NCBI RefSeq assembly: GCF_900108855.1
Contig: NZ_FNXY01000004.1
Location: 620,001 to 684,000, forward strand
Direction: 5' to 3'
Source of the DNA: Dyadobacter koreensis
Lineage (GTDB): Bacteria > Bacteroidota > Bacteroidia > Cytophagales > Spirosomataceae
Length of the DNA: 64,000 nucleotides
The translations under genes and the position numbers were made by a program. This document shows, in pieces, positions 45,113 through 53,991 of this stretch; position 1 is the stretch's first letter, and each line of letters opens with the position of its first letter. A model generated the notes under the pieces. That model made no database searches. It was not told the origin of the DNA and was given only the letters and a program-made list of their open reading frames with translations.

Positions 45113-46594
45113 CTAAAATTTAGATTGAACGGTTTCATAGTGATTTTTTCTACTTTTTTTTAAAGCATATTCTTTGTTAATCCTGTCGAGCACGACATAA
45201 ATCGAATCGTTGTTATCGTCAATTCCTGAAAGAATGATCCGGTCTTTGGAGGGACGCTGGAAATGCCAGACAAGCTGCTGTATGCTGTCGGTTTTAGCTG
45301 CGGCTTTTGAATCTGATTTTTTGGATTTGAAGCCTGATTCATCTTCGCTTTTCGAACGGTTTTTATCTTGCAGGAAAAGCATGTTCTTTTTGGTGTCAGC
45401 ATCGTAATAAAAGAATCTTCGGCCACCGCCAATACCAGCAAGCTCATAACTCCGGTCTACATCTTTTGTCTGCGGCGTTCCATTGGCAAGCGAAATACTC
45501 ACAGGACGATTGACCTGATATACAAGCGTAGAGAATTTTTCAAAGATCACATTGTTCCAGCGCAGCGTGTCCAATGGAGAATAGGGAAGAATTTTATTAT
45601 TGATCTTGAATTCAGTGACATTGTAAAATCCGGCTGCTCCGGCCAATCCGTGTGTTTTGGGTTCCTTTAATCTTCCCTGATTGTAATGCATGTCATAACG
45701 GATCCAACCGTAGACAAACACAAATCCGATAACGATAGCGTATTTTAAACTTAACAAACTATTATTGAGCCACTTGAATTTATAAACCGGAACATATTCA
45801 ACCGGATTAACGTCCTGTTCTTTTATCAATAATTTCCAGACGTATGGAATTTCGTGTGCAAGAACAAACGCCGAAAGCAACGAAAAGTAGGCGCTGTAAA
45901 CATGTACACCACCATCATAAGCATGGTTGGCGTGCGCGATGTTATACAAAACGCCAAGATTGATGACCGCTCCTAAAACCGAAGTTGCCCTGAAAAACAT
46001 CAGCGCACCGGCAAAAATTTCGATAAAACCAAGGAATATTTCATACCAGATCACGACTCCAACTGACTGCCAGTAAATTTTATAAGCCGTGTATTCTCCG
46101 ATCGTTGCTTCCAGATTGCTTATCGATGGAAACGGCATTTGCATCGGAAATAACTTTAAAAACCCGAAAGCAATAATACCGATACCAATCCGGTAACGGG
46201 CCAGTGTTCTGATCCAGTAATAGAGTTCATTGTATTCCTTTCTTTCCCTTTTTCGTGCAGCAAATGTCCATATGGCAGCACCTGCAAGCGCAATCATCAG
46301 CGCGACGCCCCAGTTGGCATAACTTGCAAATCCCCAGCGCCCACTTTCGCCGGGGATTTTTACAAGATCCACACGGTATCCCGTTAACGTTGAGAAAAAT
46401 TCGAATAATGATTTTACGGTGAAAAGTTTGGCATACCATTCCAAAGTAAGCGGAACAATAAGAATGGCAAAAAACAGCAGTGCAGCGCGGAAAAGAATCT
46501 TTTCCCACGGAGCCCACTCAGGTGATAGAAGCCTGGTTTTATCCGATATTTTGTGCTGTTTTTTCAGCGGCTGACTTAGTTGAATTTCAGACAT
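45113..46594 (-). CDS. DoxX-family membrane protein with C-terminal extracytoplasmic domain (paralogue 1)
   Basis: A 493-residue inner-membrane protein with about seven hydrophobic helices between 33 and 315, including the DoxX core ARYRIGIGIIAFGFLKLFPM and WYEIFLGFIEIFAGALMFFR, then HANHAYDGGVHVYSAYFSL. Residues about 330-490 form a soluble domain, GFYNVTEFKINNKILPYSPL, RWNNVIFEKFSTL, RSYELAGIGGGRRFFYYDAD, WHFQRPSKDRIILSG, YVVLDRINKEYALKK, shared with the next gene. A lysine/serine-rich insert (about 405-430) interrupts it. DoxX proteins are named for a thiosulfate:quinone oxidoreductase subunit, which fits the rhodanese next door, but this long form has no assigned function. Confidence 0.85.
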   Translation of the reverse strand: MSEIQLSQPLKKQHKISDKTRLLSPEWAPWEKILFRAALLFFAILIVPLTLEWYAKLFTVKSLFEFFSTLTGYRVDLVKIPGESGRWGFASYANWGVALMIALAGAAIWTFAARKRERKEYNELYYWIRTLARYRIGIGIIAFGFLKLFPMQMPFPSISNLEATIGEYTAYKIYWQSVGVVIWYEIFLGFIEIFAGALMFFRATSVLGAVINLGVLYNIAHANHAYDGGVHVYSAYFSLLSAFVLAHEIPYVWKLLIKEQDVNPVEYVPVYKFKWLNNSLLSLKYAIVIGFVFVYGWIRYDMHYNQGRLKEPKTHGLAGAAGFYNVTEFKINNKILPYSPLDTLRWNNVIFEKFSTLVYQVNRPVSISLANGTPQTKDVDRSYELAGIGGGRRFFYYDADTKKNMLFLQDKNRSKSEDESGFKSKKSDSKAAAKTDSIQQLVWHFQRPSKDRIILSGIDDNNDSIYVVLDRINKEYALKKSRKNHYETVQSKF

Positions 46595-46617
46595 AATTAT
46601 TGCCTTTAAATTGGTGA

Positions 46618-47946
46618 TCAGTTGATTTTTATCGGTTTTCTTCGCCCTTCATTCAGAAGGTATTTTTTATCCACTTTTGTCAATACAATACGGAGAGAAT
46701 CGTTTGCTACATTTTTTCCTGAAAGAATTATTGTAATATTATCCGGACGTGAATAATGAAAATCCAGCTTTCCACCTTTTGTATTTTTTCCAAATAATTC
46801 TATCCGGTTTGAAATGGTATCAGCCTGGTATGTATAGAAATGCCTTCCTGCATTTCCGGCAGATTCATAATTTCTATCCGCTTCGTAATCGACCACGGGA
46901 CTTGAAAAATCGATATTTGCAAGGCAATTTTTTTTAATACTGATCGTATTCCACTTTTCAAAAACCACATTATTCCAGCGTGCCGAATCCGTCAGGGAAT
47001 AGGGAATCTCGTGATTATTAACCTTATATTCAGAAACATTGTAAAAACCATAGCTATCTTTCAAACCAGCCGTTTTTGGAAAAGGCCAGTGATCTGCCAG
47101 ACCTGCATATGTTTTAAATCCGTAAAAAATGAAAAACAGGACCACTGATGATTTTAAAATGATGCGGAAGTTTCTTAGCCAACTTTCCGTAATAACGGGC
47201 TTAAAACTGGCTGCTTTTGTAAATTTTCTTTTGACCAAAACATTATACAAACGAGGCAAATCGTAAGCCAGCAGGAACAGCGCAATACTCAATAAATAAG
47301 CACTATACACGTGCTCTCCTATTTCATAGGCAAAATTGGCGATCACCACATTGGTCAATACAAAAATGATAATCGACGCTCCGATTGTGGCTGTTTTTCT
47401 AAAAAGCAAAAGAAGTCCTGCCACAATTTCAACCAGACCGATCGACTGCTCATAAAACGCTGAGCCAATGCCTGTACTTAATGAATAGATTTTCCAGGGA
47501 AGGTAATCTCCATAACTTGTCTGTAAATCGCTTAATGCTGGCTCTGGCAATTGAAGTTTGAATAATTTCAAAACGCCATAACCGATGATCGCAATTGCCA
47601 AACGGTAACGAAGCAGTACACGAAGCCAGTAATACAACTTGTCGTATTCTTTATTTTTCTTATCTGCCAAACCCCAAATAAAACTCCCAATCAGTGCTAT
47701 GGCCAGGATAACAAACCAGTTTATGAAACTTTCAATTCCCCAGAGGCTCACAGGAGAAATAAAAGAGGGCATGTAGGTAGTTAACCTGAAAAGATCCTGA
47801 AAATGAGGAGCCAGCCAGTTGGTACTGAAAACAGTCCTGAAATATTTCCAATCCAGAGGTAGCGCCTGGATTAAAAAATAGATCAGGGAAACACGAAAAA
47901 TTATCTTTTTGTATTTTGTCCATGTTTGGGTTTGTGGTGTTTTCAT
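46618..47946 (-). CDS. DoxX-family membrane protein with C-terminal extracytoplasmic domain (paralogue 2)
   Basis: A 442-residue protein from the ATG at 47946 (MKTPQTQTWTKYKKIIFRVS); the longer frame runs through a GC-rich tandem repeat and is rejected. The same plan as paralogue 1: helices with LRYRLAIAIIGYGVLKLFKL and FYEQSIGLVEIVAGLLLLFR, YEIGEHVYSAYLLSIALFLL, then the soluble domain SYGFYNVSEYKVNNHEIPYS, RWNNVVFEKWNTI, RNYESAGNAGRHFYTYQADT, FHYSRPDNITIILSG, IVLTKVDKKYLLNEG. It lacks the Lys/Ser insert. The genes are 23 bases apart and clearly a tandem duplication that has diverged, suggesting a heteromeric membrane complex. Confidence 0.85.
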   Translation of the reverse strand: MKTPQTQTWTKYKKIIFRVSLIYFLIQALPLDWKYFRTVFSTNWLAPHFQDLFRLTTYMPSFISPVSLWGIESFINWFVILAIALIGSFIWGLADKKNKEYDKLYYWLRVLLRYRLAIAIIGYGVLKLFKLQLPEPALSDLQTSYGDYLPWKIYSLSTGIGSAFYEQSIGLVEIVAGLLLLFRKTATIGASIIIFVLTNVVIANFAYEIGEHVYSAYLLSIALFLLAYDLPRLYNVLVKRKFTKAASFKPVITESWLRNFRIILKSSVVLFFIFYGFKTYAGLADHWPFPKTAGLKDSYGFYNVSEYKVNNHEIPYSLTDSARWNNVVFEKWNTISIKKNCLANIDFSSPVVDYEADRNYESAGNAGRHFYTYQADTISNRIELFGKNTKGGKLDFHYSRPDNITIILSGKNVANDSLRIVLTKVDKKYLLNEGRRKPIKIN

Positions 47947-47997
47947 ATTTGTTTGACTATGGTTCGGGGTTTCGGTTCGTGTTCCGATTTCCGGTTC

Positions 47998-48030
47998 CGA
48001 TGGGCGGTGCCGATGGGCGGTGCCCACCGC
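47998..48030. repeat. GC-rich 13-bp tandem repeat with hairpin
   Basis: CGATGGGCGGTGC occurs twice in tandem (47998-48010, 48011-48023), and GCGGTG/CACCGC (48017-48022, 48025-48030) forms a hairpin. It is much more GC-rich than its surroundings and lies between susD and the first DoxX gene. Confidence 0.7.
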
Positions 48031-48036
48031 TAAAAT

Positions 48037-48060
48037 AAGGAGCCTTTCAGGCTCTTTTAT
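48037..48060 (-). terminator. Attenuator-like hairpin after susD (pair 2)
   Basis: GAGCC-TGAAA-GGCTC stem with flanking A/T pairs, followed by TTATTTT on the minus strand, three bases after the susD stop. It may partly end transcription so that the DoxX-rhodanese-TPR genes are expressed less than SusCD. Confidence 0.6.
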
Positions 48061-48063
48061 TGG

Positions 48064-49428
48064 TTAGTATCCTTCATTTTGGACAAGATCTTTATCGGCG
48101 GCCAGGTCGTTGAATGGAATGGGGAAAATATATTTTTTTGAATCGGTGACACCCAATACGGTACCTGCCCGTCCTGTCCTTACCAAGTCAAACCAGCGGT
48201 GGGGCTCCAATGCAAATTCTGCTCTTCGTTCATCCTCAATGGCTTTTTCAATTAAGGATTTATCTGTTGATGCGAAAGCTGGCACTTTGGCCCTTGTTTT
48301 CACGGCATTCAAATCCGCCAATGCGCCTGTTAAATCTGGTGTAGCTTTTTTAGTTCTTGCCTCGGCACGTATCAGATATTGCTCTGCGATACGGAAAATA
48401 TAAGTCGGGTTATCTCCGGTGGAGCGCCAGTATAACAGCTGCACGTAATAATTCAGGATCGCCGATGTTGAGATGTTTTTGATCAAAATCTTTCTGTCTC
48501 CACCAGTGGCAGGATCCTGCAAAAGATTGTACAAGGAAGGTCCGGGACAAAACTGGTTTCTATATCCATCGCTCGACCACGCTCCGTAATGAGAACTTTT
48601 ATCGGATGTGCTGTACGCCAGTTCAAAAACAGATTCTTTCGAATTTTTACTATTAACAAACGACGACCAGCTAATGAGTTCGTAATTGCTATCCGAGATT
48701 AATTTGGAAGCATATTCTTCGGCTTTGTCATATTCTGCCAGGTACAAATGAACCCTGGCTTTGAAGGCGTAAACCGTTTTAAGTGTTATCCTGTTTCGGT
48801 CGGTTGTTGCAGGAAGCAAGCCTTCTGCTTTGGTAAGATCTTCGAGAACCTGCCTATACACCTGTTCTTTTGAGCTTTGTTTTACGCCATCGAAATCATT
48901 AGGTGCTGTGGTCGGTTTTAATACAATCGGAACATTTCCCCAGGCTCTGGCCAGATCAAAATAGGCAAGCGAACGAAGTACATACGCCTCGCCTGAAAAT
49001 TGTTTTCTTTGTGCTTCTGTAATTGATTTGCTTTCAAGCTTCTCAACTTTGTCAATTACATTATTAGCTCCATTGACAACAGTGAAAATGCTGTACCAAA
49101 CACTATTCAAAAGTGTGTTATCTGAGCGGTAGGTATGTGTGATAAAAGTGGCATAATAATTCAGGGTTCCAACCCACAGATTGTCACCACCGGCAAGATA
49201 TGCCGCTGCCTGATAGCCATCACCACCATAATAATTTCCGCTTTGCAATTTGTCATAAACACCCAGCAATGCAGTTTCAGCCGTAGCAGCGTCTACGATA
49301 ACTGACTGATCAGAAATGGATTGCTGCGGCTCAACATCCAGAAAATAGGATTGACAGGAAGAAGCCAGCAAACCTATGATGATAAAAAGGGCAACGTTAT
49401 ATCGGATGTGAAATTTAAGTTTTCGCAT
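48064..49428 (-). CDS. RagB/SusD-family surface lipoprotein (pair 2)
   Basis: A 454-residue SusD protein, the shortest of the four here. The lipobox is LLASSC (Cys25), then QSYFLDVEPQQSISDQSVIV. Typical helices: AYVLRSLAYFDLARAWGNVPIVL, IFRIAEQYLIRAEARTKKAT; the C-terminal EDERRAEFALEPHRWFDLVRTG and YIFPIPFNDLAADKDLVQNEGY are diagnostic. It follows susC by 17 bases in an ECF/FecR-controlled operon. The ligand is unknown, but the gene neighbours (DoxX, rhodanese) are not those of a glycan locus. Confidence 0.94.
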   Translation of the reverse strand: MRKLKFHIRYNVALFIIIGLLASSCQSYFLDVEPQQSISDQSVIVDAATAETALLGVYDKLQSGNYYGGDGYQAAAYLAGGDNLWVGTLNYYATFITHTYRSDNTLLNSVWYSIFTVVNGANNVIDKVEKLESKSITEAQRKQFSGEAYVLRSLAYFDLARAWGNVPIVLKPTTAPNDFDGVKQSSKEQVYRQVLEDLTKAEGLLPATTDRNRITLKTVYAFKARVHLYLAEYDKAEEYASKLISDSNYELISWSSFVNSKNSKESVFELAYSTSDKSSHYGAWSSDGYRNQFCPGPSLYNLLQDPATGGDRKILIKNISTSAILNYYVQLLYWRSTGDNPTYIFRIAEQYLIRAEARTKKATPDLTGALADLNAVKTRAKVPAFASTDKSLIEKAIEDERRAEFALEPHRWFDLVRTGRAGTVLGVTDSKKYIFPIPFNDLAADKDLVQNEGY

Positions 49429-49445
49429 AATATTTCAAACAGTAA

Positions 49446-52400
49446 TTAAAAAGTAAGATTGATACCAAACTCGATGGTGCGTGGGTGCGGCGGCATAGAG
49501 AAGTCGAGTCCCTGTACCGTGGCATTTGCCGTATCCTGCGCTGTATTTACCTCCGGATCTGCGCCGGAATATTTGGTAATCGTGAGCAGGTTTGTCGCAT
49601 TCACATAAACCTTGGCGTTATCAATTTTGATTTTGGAAATCCATCTTTTAGGAAGAGAATAACCCAGATAAGCACTTCTCAGGCGGATAAACGAGCCATC
49701 TTCCATAAACCGGCTGCTCTCAAAATTATGGTTGTAACTGCCATCTTCATTAGGCAAAATGGTAACTCTTGGTATGCTGGTGATATCTCCGGGTTTCTGC
49801 CATCTGTCCATCATACTTTCAAGCATCGACCAGGAAGTTCCGCGCGATCCGGCATGCTCCTGGAAGTAGCGGTTCATGTTGAAAACTTTGTTTCCCTGCG
49901 AAAAATAAAAGTTTACAGAAAGATCAAAGTTTTTGTAGCGCACAGCATTTCTCAAACTTCCGTAATAAGCAGGCCAGGCATTTCCAACAATCTGACGATC
50001 AGCTGTTGTGATCTTTCCATCGCCAGTGCGGGAATCGTCATACACTGCATTTCCTGTTTGCGGGTCAACATAAAGCTGTTTGTAAAGCCAGAAAGAATAC
50101 ATTGGAGATCCTTGTTCCAGTCTTACCCAGTCACGGTTATATTGTGTGAAAGAAATCGGTAATTTTTCGATGGTATTAATGTTGTGGGCAATGTTGAAAC
50201 TTGTTGTCCACTCCCAGTTTTTATTGGAAATATTGGTTGAACTGATCTGAAATTCAAATCCTTTATTACTCATTTCACCTAAATTCTGGTAGGATGATGA
50301 AAAGCCGGTTTTGGCAGGTGTTGGTACAGAAAGTAAAAGATCTGTGGTGTATTTGTTGTAAACATCAAACTCGAATTTCAACCTGTTATTGGCGATTCCT
50401 CCTTCCAGACCGATGTTCCATTGACGAGTAGTTTCCCATTTCAAATTATCATTTCCAAGCTGAGCCGGAGCAACACCTGGCTTATCCAGATAGTTATTTC
50501 CTCCCGACCAAAGTCCCAGCGAAGCAAAATCCGGAATACTCTGGTTTCCCGTCCATCCGATACTTGCTTTCACCTTTAAGTCATTCAAAAACGAAACATT
50601 ATCCTTGATAAAATCCTCCTGTCCAATGCGCCATGAAGCACCGGCAGACGGGAAAGTCCCCCAACGATATTTGGCTCCGAAGCGAGAAGAAGCATCCGAA
50701 CGGACATTGATGTCAAAGCTGTATTTATTATCAAAACTATAATTGGCCCCTCCAAAATAAGACATGATACCGGAATTGGTAACACCGGTGGTAGAACCTG
50801 TTGTTATAGCAGCGGCTGAAATGGTTGTAAACTGCGTGCTCGGAAAATTGGTACCGGTAATGGTTGAGCGCTGAAACTGATTCTTTTGTAACGTATTTCC
50901 TAAAAACACAGACAAAAAGTGTCTTTCGCCAAGCGGCGCGGTGTAGTTTAAAAGCTGTTCAGCAATCCAGGTTTTATCTTGCGTAGTAGCATTAGTTGCA
51001 GTTCCGTTAGTTGCTTTTCCTTCTGTCAGATTGGCATTATAATAAACGGCCTCGTTGTAAAAGTTGTCATCGAGGCTCCATGAACTCTTGAACGTCAGAT
51101 CGTTAGTAAGATTCCATTTTAAATAGCCATTAGCGATCAGGTGTTTCCCGTATGCATGATTGTTGCTGTTTTCAAACAAAACATAAGGATTATTAAATCT
51201 TTCACTTTTGTTGTACGAACCGTCTGCAGCGTAAATTGGCGTTAAAGTCGGGGTATGAAGTCCCGTGTTCAAAATCCCACCGGTATCCCCTGTGCGGGCA
51301 AGCTGACGTTTTGTGGCACTGTAAGAAGTACTGATACCAATCTGCACTTTGCTGTTAATATTGTGATCGACGTTGACCCTGAAACCCAGTCTTTGAAAAT
51401 CTTGCAGTTTTAGAATCGAGTTCTGATTTGTTACTTCTCCGCCCAGATAAAACTGGGTTTTATCATTTCCACCAGTGACCGACAAATTATTTGACTGTTG
51501 AATTGCAGTTCGGAAAACCAGACCCAAACGGTCATAAGTACCCTGGTCCGATGGATTCCCCTGTCCGCCTTCACTCACAGAACGAAATGGACGTGTAGAT
51601 GCCGGATTTCCGTCATTGATCCACTGCTCATTCATAATTTCGGCGTGCTGAGGACCTGTTGTCAAATCCCAGAGCTTTGGCGCTTTGGCAATTCCGAGCG
51701 AAGTATTAAAATTAATTTTTGTTTTCCCGCCCTTTGCACCGCGTTTGGTAGTGATCAAAATTACACCGTTCGCTCCGCGAGCACCATAAATGGCGGTCGC
51801 ATTTGCATCTTTCAGCACCTCAATATTTTCAATATCCGCCGGATTGATATCGGCCATCGGATTGGTGGTCTGCCCGCCTGTTCTTACACCCTGCAACGAC
51901 TGGCTGTTGATAAAAACACCATCGATCACATACAGCGGATCATTTCCTGCATTGATCGAAGTAGCTCCACGAAGTCTTACCAATACACTTCCTCCTTCTA
52001 CGCCAGACCCGGAAGTGATCTGAAGGCCAGGCGTTAGTCCCTGAATCTTCTCACTAAAACTTACGCCGTGCTGGTTGGTAATTTCTGTCCCTTTGATATT
52101 TGAAATTGCACCCGTTGCAGCCCCTTTTTTCAGCTGCGTATAACCTACTACGACAATTTCATTCAGCTGCTTTTGGGACGATTCCAGTTGTATCTCAAAA
52201 AACTTACGGTTTCCGAGTAAAATTTCCTGTGTTTGAAATCCAACAAAAGAAAAAACCAGCACAGCGTCACCAGATGTATTTTCAGGGACATCAAGCTGAA
52301 AACCTCCTTCGATATTTGAGGAAGTTCCGGTGCTTGTACCTTTTAAAACGATGTTAACACCCGGAATGCCTTCACCCTTATCGTCTGTAATTTTCCCGGT

Positions 52401-52823
52401 AATTTTACGAAAAGACTGATTTTCCTGTGATTGAATAATTGCTGCAGCAGATTTTTCTGTCCGCTCTATCAGGACAATTTTTCCATTTTGTTCTTTATAA
52501 TCCAGGTTTGTATTCTTCAATACCTTTGATAAAACATTCGCAACCGTTTCATTTCCAGTACTCAAACTAAGCTTAGTATATGGAGTTACTAGTCTTTCGG
52601 AATAAACAAAAACGACTCCGCTTTTTTCCTCAATTAAATGAAGAATTTCTTTCAACGATTTCTTCTCCGCTTTGATCGATATCTTTATTTCTTTGACAGA
52701 CGTATCGCTATATTCAGAGGCATGAACAGCCCCATTTTCCAAACCTAACAGCACCGCTGCCAGTGCAATACACTTCACAGAGTCAACAAGTGCTGAAAGT
52801 ATTTTTCGCATAGTTATTTTCAT
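49446..52823 (-). CDS. SusC/RagA-family TonB-linked outer-membrane protein with STN domain (pair 2)
   Basis: A 1125-residue SusC transducer. The signal peptide runs to about VHAS (36). Residues 47-122 are a secretin/TonB N-terminal (STN) domain (ISIKAEKKSLKEILHLIEEK, VVFVYSERLV, VLKNTNLDYKEQNGKIVLIE), the part that signals to a FecR anti-sigma factor. Residues 140-215 are the carboxypeptidase-D regulatory-like domain (GIPGVNIVLKGTSTGT, VLVFSFVGFQTQEI), followed by LNEIVVVGYTQLKKGAATGAIS and the plug (VRLRGATSINAGNDPLYVID, IENIEVLKDANATAIYGARGANGVILITTK). The barrel ends RTIEFGINLTF. The sigma and FecR genes immediately upstream complete a cell-surface signalling circuit: ligand at SusC/STN, then FecR, then sigma. 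An in-frame ATG at 52811 is an alternative start. Confidence 0.95.
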   Translation of the reverse strand: MKITMRKILSALVDSVKCIALAAVLLGLENGAVHASEYSDTSVKEIKISIKAEKKSLKEILHLIEEKSGVVFVYSERLVTPYTKLSLSTGNETVANVLSKVLKNTNLDYKEQNGKIVLIERTEKSAAAIIQSQENQSFRKITGKITDDKGEGIPGVNIVLKGTSTGTSSNIEGGFQLDVPENTSGDAVLVFSFVGFQTQEILLGNRKFFEIQLESSQKQLNEIVVVGYTQLKKGAATGAISNIKGTEITNQHGVSFSEKIQGLTPGLQITSGSGVEGGSVLVRLRGATSINAGNDPLYVIDGVFINSQSLQGVRTGGQTTNPMADINPADIENIEVLKDANATAIYGARGANGVILITTKRGAKGGKTKINFNTSLGIAKAPKLWDLTTGPQHAEIMNEQWINDGNPASTRPFRSVSEGGQGNPSDQGTYDRLGLVFRTAIQQSNNLSVTGGNDKTQFYLGGEVTNQNSILKLQDFQRLGFRVNVDHNINSKVQIGISTSYSATKRQLARTGDTGGILNTGLHTPTLTPIYAADGSYNKSERFNNPYVLFENSNNHAYGKHLIANGYLKWNLTNDLTFKSSWSLDDNFYNEAVYYNANLTEGKATNGTATNATTQDKTWIAEQLLNYTAPLGERHFLSVFLGNTLQKNQFQRSTITGTNFPSTQFTTISAAAITTGSTTGVTNSGIMSYFGGANYSFDNKYSFDINVRSDASSRFGAKYRWGTFPSAGASWRIGQEDFIKDNVSFLNDLKVKASIGWTGNQSIPDFASLGLWSGGNNYLDKPGVAPAQLGNDNLKWETTRQWNIGLEGGIANNRLKFEFDVYNKYTTDLLLSVPTPAKTGFSSSYQNLGEMSNKGFEFQISSTNISNKNWEWTTSFNIAHNINTIEKLPISFTQYNRDWVRLEQGSPMYSFWLYKQLYVDPQTGNAVYDDSRTGDGKITTADRQIVGNAWPAYYGSLRNAVRYKNFDLSVNFYFSQGNKVFNMNRYFQEHAGSRGTSWSMLESMMDRWQKPGDITSIPRVTILPNEDGSYNHNFESSRFMEDGSFIRLRSAYLGYSLPKRWISKIKIDNAKVYVNATNLLTITKYSGADPEVNTAQDTANATVQGLDFSMPPHPRTIEFGINLTF

Positions 52824-52877
52824 ATTGGAACCAGTTGTAGTAAATAAATATTGTTGAATTTTGGTAGCAGACCAATC

Positions 52878-53852
52878 TTACTTTCTCTGGGAAAGTGTTA
52901 TTACTTTCCCATTTTTCACATAGGCCAGATTTTCAGCCAAACAAAGAACTTCCAGAATATCATCCAGTTTTTCAGATGCTTCAAAAGCGGCACTGAACCT
53001 CAATCTCCCCAAATCCTGTCCTTTAAAGTGTATCGGGATATTAAATCTTTTTTCAAGAATTACAGCAATGTCACTCAGGCTTTCATTATTAATCTTCAAT
53101 TTCCCTTCTCTCCAGCTAATAAAATCAGATCCACTGACCTTTGTTTTTTGAAAAGACCCGTCGTCAGGATTCAATATAACCTGCTGATTGGCAATAAGAA
53201 AGACTGGTTTATTCTTATCATCTCCCGATTTCATAACGCCAACTTTACCGCGCGTCACCGTAATCTGAGTAGCAGCCAAAGATTTGTAAGACCGTATTGC
53301 AAAAGCAGTACCCAAAACCTGAGTTTTCGTAATTCCGGCATATACTACAAATGGTTTTTCTGTATCGTGTTTAATATCAAAATAGGCTTCTCCGTCTTCC
53401 AGTGTCACTTCTCTGAGTTTTTTATCAAACTGATTGGAATACTTTAACTTACTTCCGGCATTGAGCCAAACTTTTGATCCATCAGGCAATACAAAGTTTT
53501 TTAATTCTGAATTTTTCGTTTCGATCAAACTGTAATGAAGCCGTTCAGATTCCGGTGTTTTAATGATATCTCTATTGTGATACATTAAAAACGACAATCC
53601 TAACAATAAAGCAATACTGGCTGCAACCAGAAACGGACGGGTAAATAATAAACTGGATTGCTTACTCTTCCTCGAAATGTTATTCTGAATTGCTTTCCAG
53701 CTGATAATCTGCTGTTTTACAATGTCATGTTCATCAGAAAATTCCTGTTTGGCAATATCAGAATACCACTGCTCTATCCAGGATTTTTCCTCCGGCGTAC
53801 ATTGACCCAACCTATATTTTTGTAAAAGCTTTCTTGCGTCCTGCCTGTTCAT
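52878..53852 (-). CDS. FecR-family anti-sigma factor/sensor
   Basis: A 324-residue inner-membrane regulator. Residues 1-55 are the cytoplasmic anti-sigma part (LLQKYRLGQCTPEEKSWIEQW). A single transmembrane helix is at about 73-91 (PFLVAASIALLLGLSFLMY). The FecR domain follows (NFVLPDGSKVWLNAGSKLKY, VTLEDGEAYFDIKHDTEKPF, TQVLGTAFAIRSY, VTRGKVGV), then a DUF4974-type C-terminus (KLKINNESLSDIAVILEKRF, FSAAFEASEKLDDILEVLC). It binds the sigma factor encoded upstream and receives the signal from the STN domain of the SusC protein encoded 54 bases downstream. Confidence 0.95.
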   Translation of the reverse strand: MNRQDARKLLQKYRLGQCTPEEKSWIEQWYSDIAKQEFSDEHDIVKQQIISWKAIQNNISRKSKQSSLLFTRPFLVAASIALLLGLSFLMYHNRDIIKTPESERLHYSLIETKNSELKNFVLPDGSKVWLNAGSKLKYSNQFDKKLREVTLEDGEAYFDIKHDTEKPFVVYAGITKTQVLGTAFAIRSYKSLAATQITVTRGKVGVMKSGDDKNKPVFLIANQQVILNPDDGSFQKTKVSGSDFISWREGKLKINNESLSDIAVILEKRFNIPIHFKGQDLGRLRFSAAFEASEKLDDILEVLCLAENLAYVKNGKVITLSQRK

Positions 53853-53991
53853 TATTGCTCTGAGAGATCAGATTTACTGTATGTAATGATAAGACAGTCA
53901 AGCGGCGTTATGGTAGTAGAAGAAAATCAATTTTATTTGAAATAATTTTAAAACAATGAGTCAATCAACTGATTATCAGTATAAAACATTT

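Noticed and set aside
49485-50162. 225-codon plus-strand open frame opposite susC (pair 2)
   Set aside because: Antisense shadow of the barrel region of an intact SusC gene.
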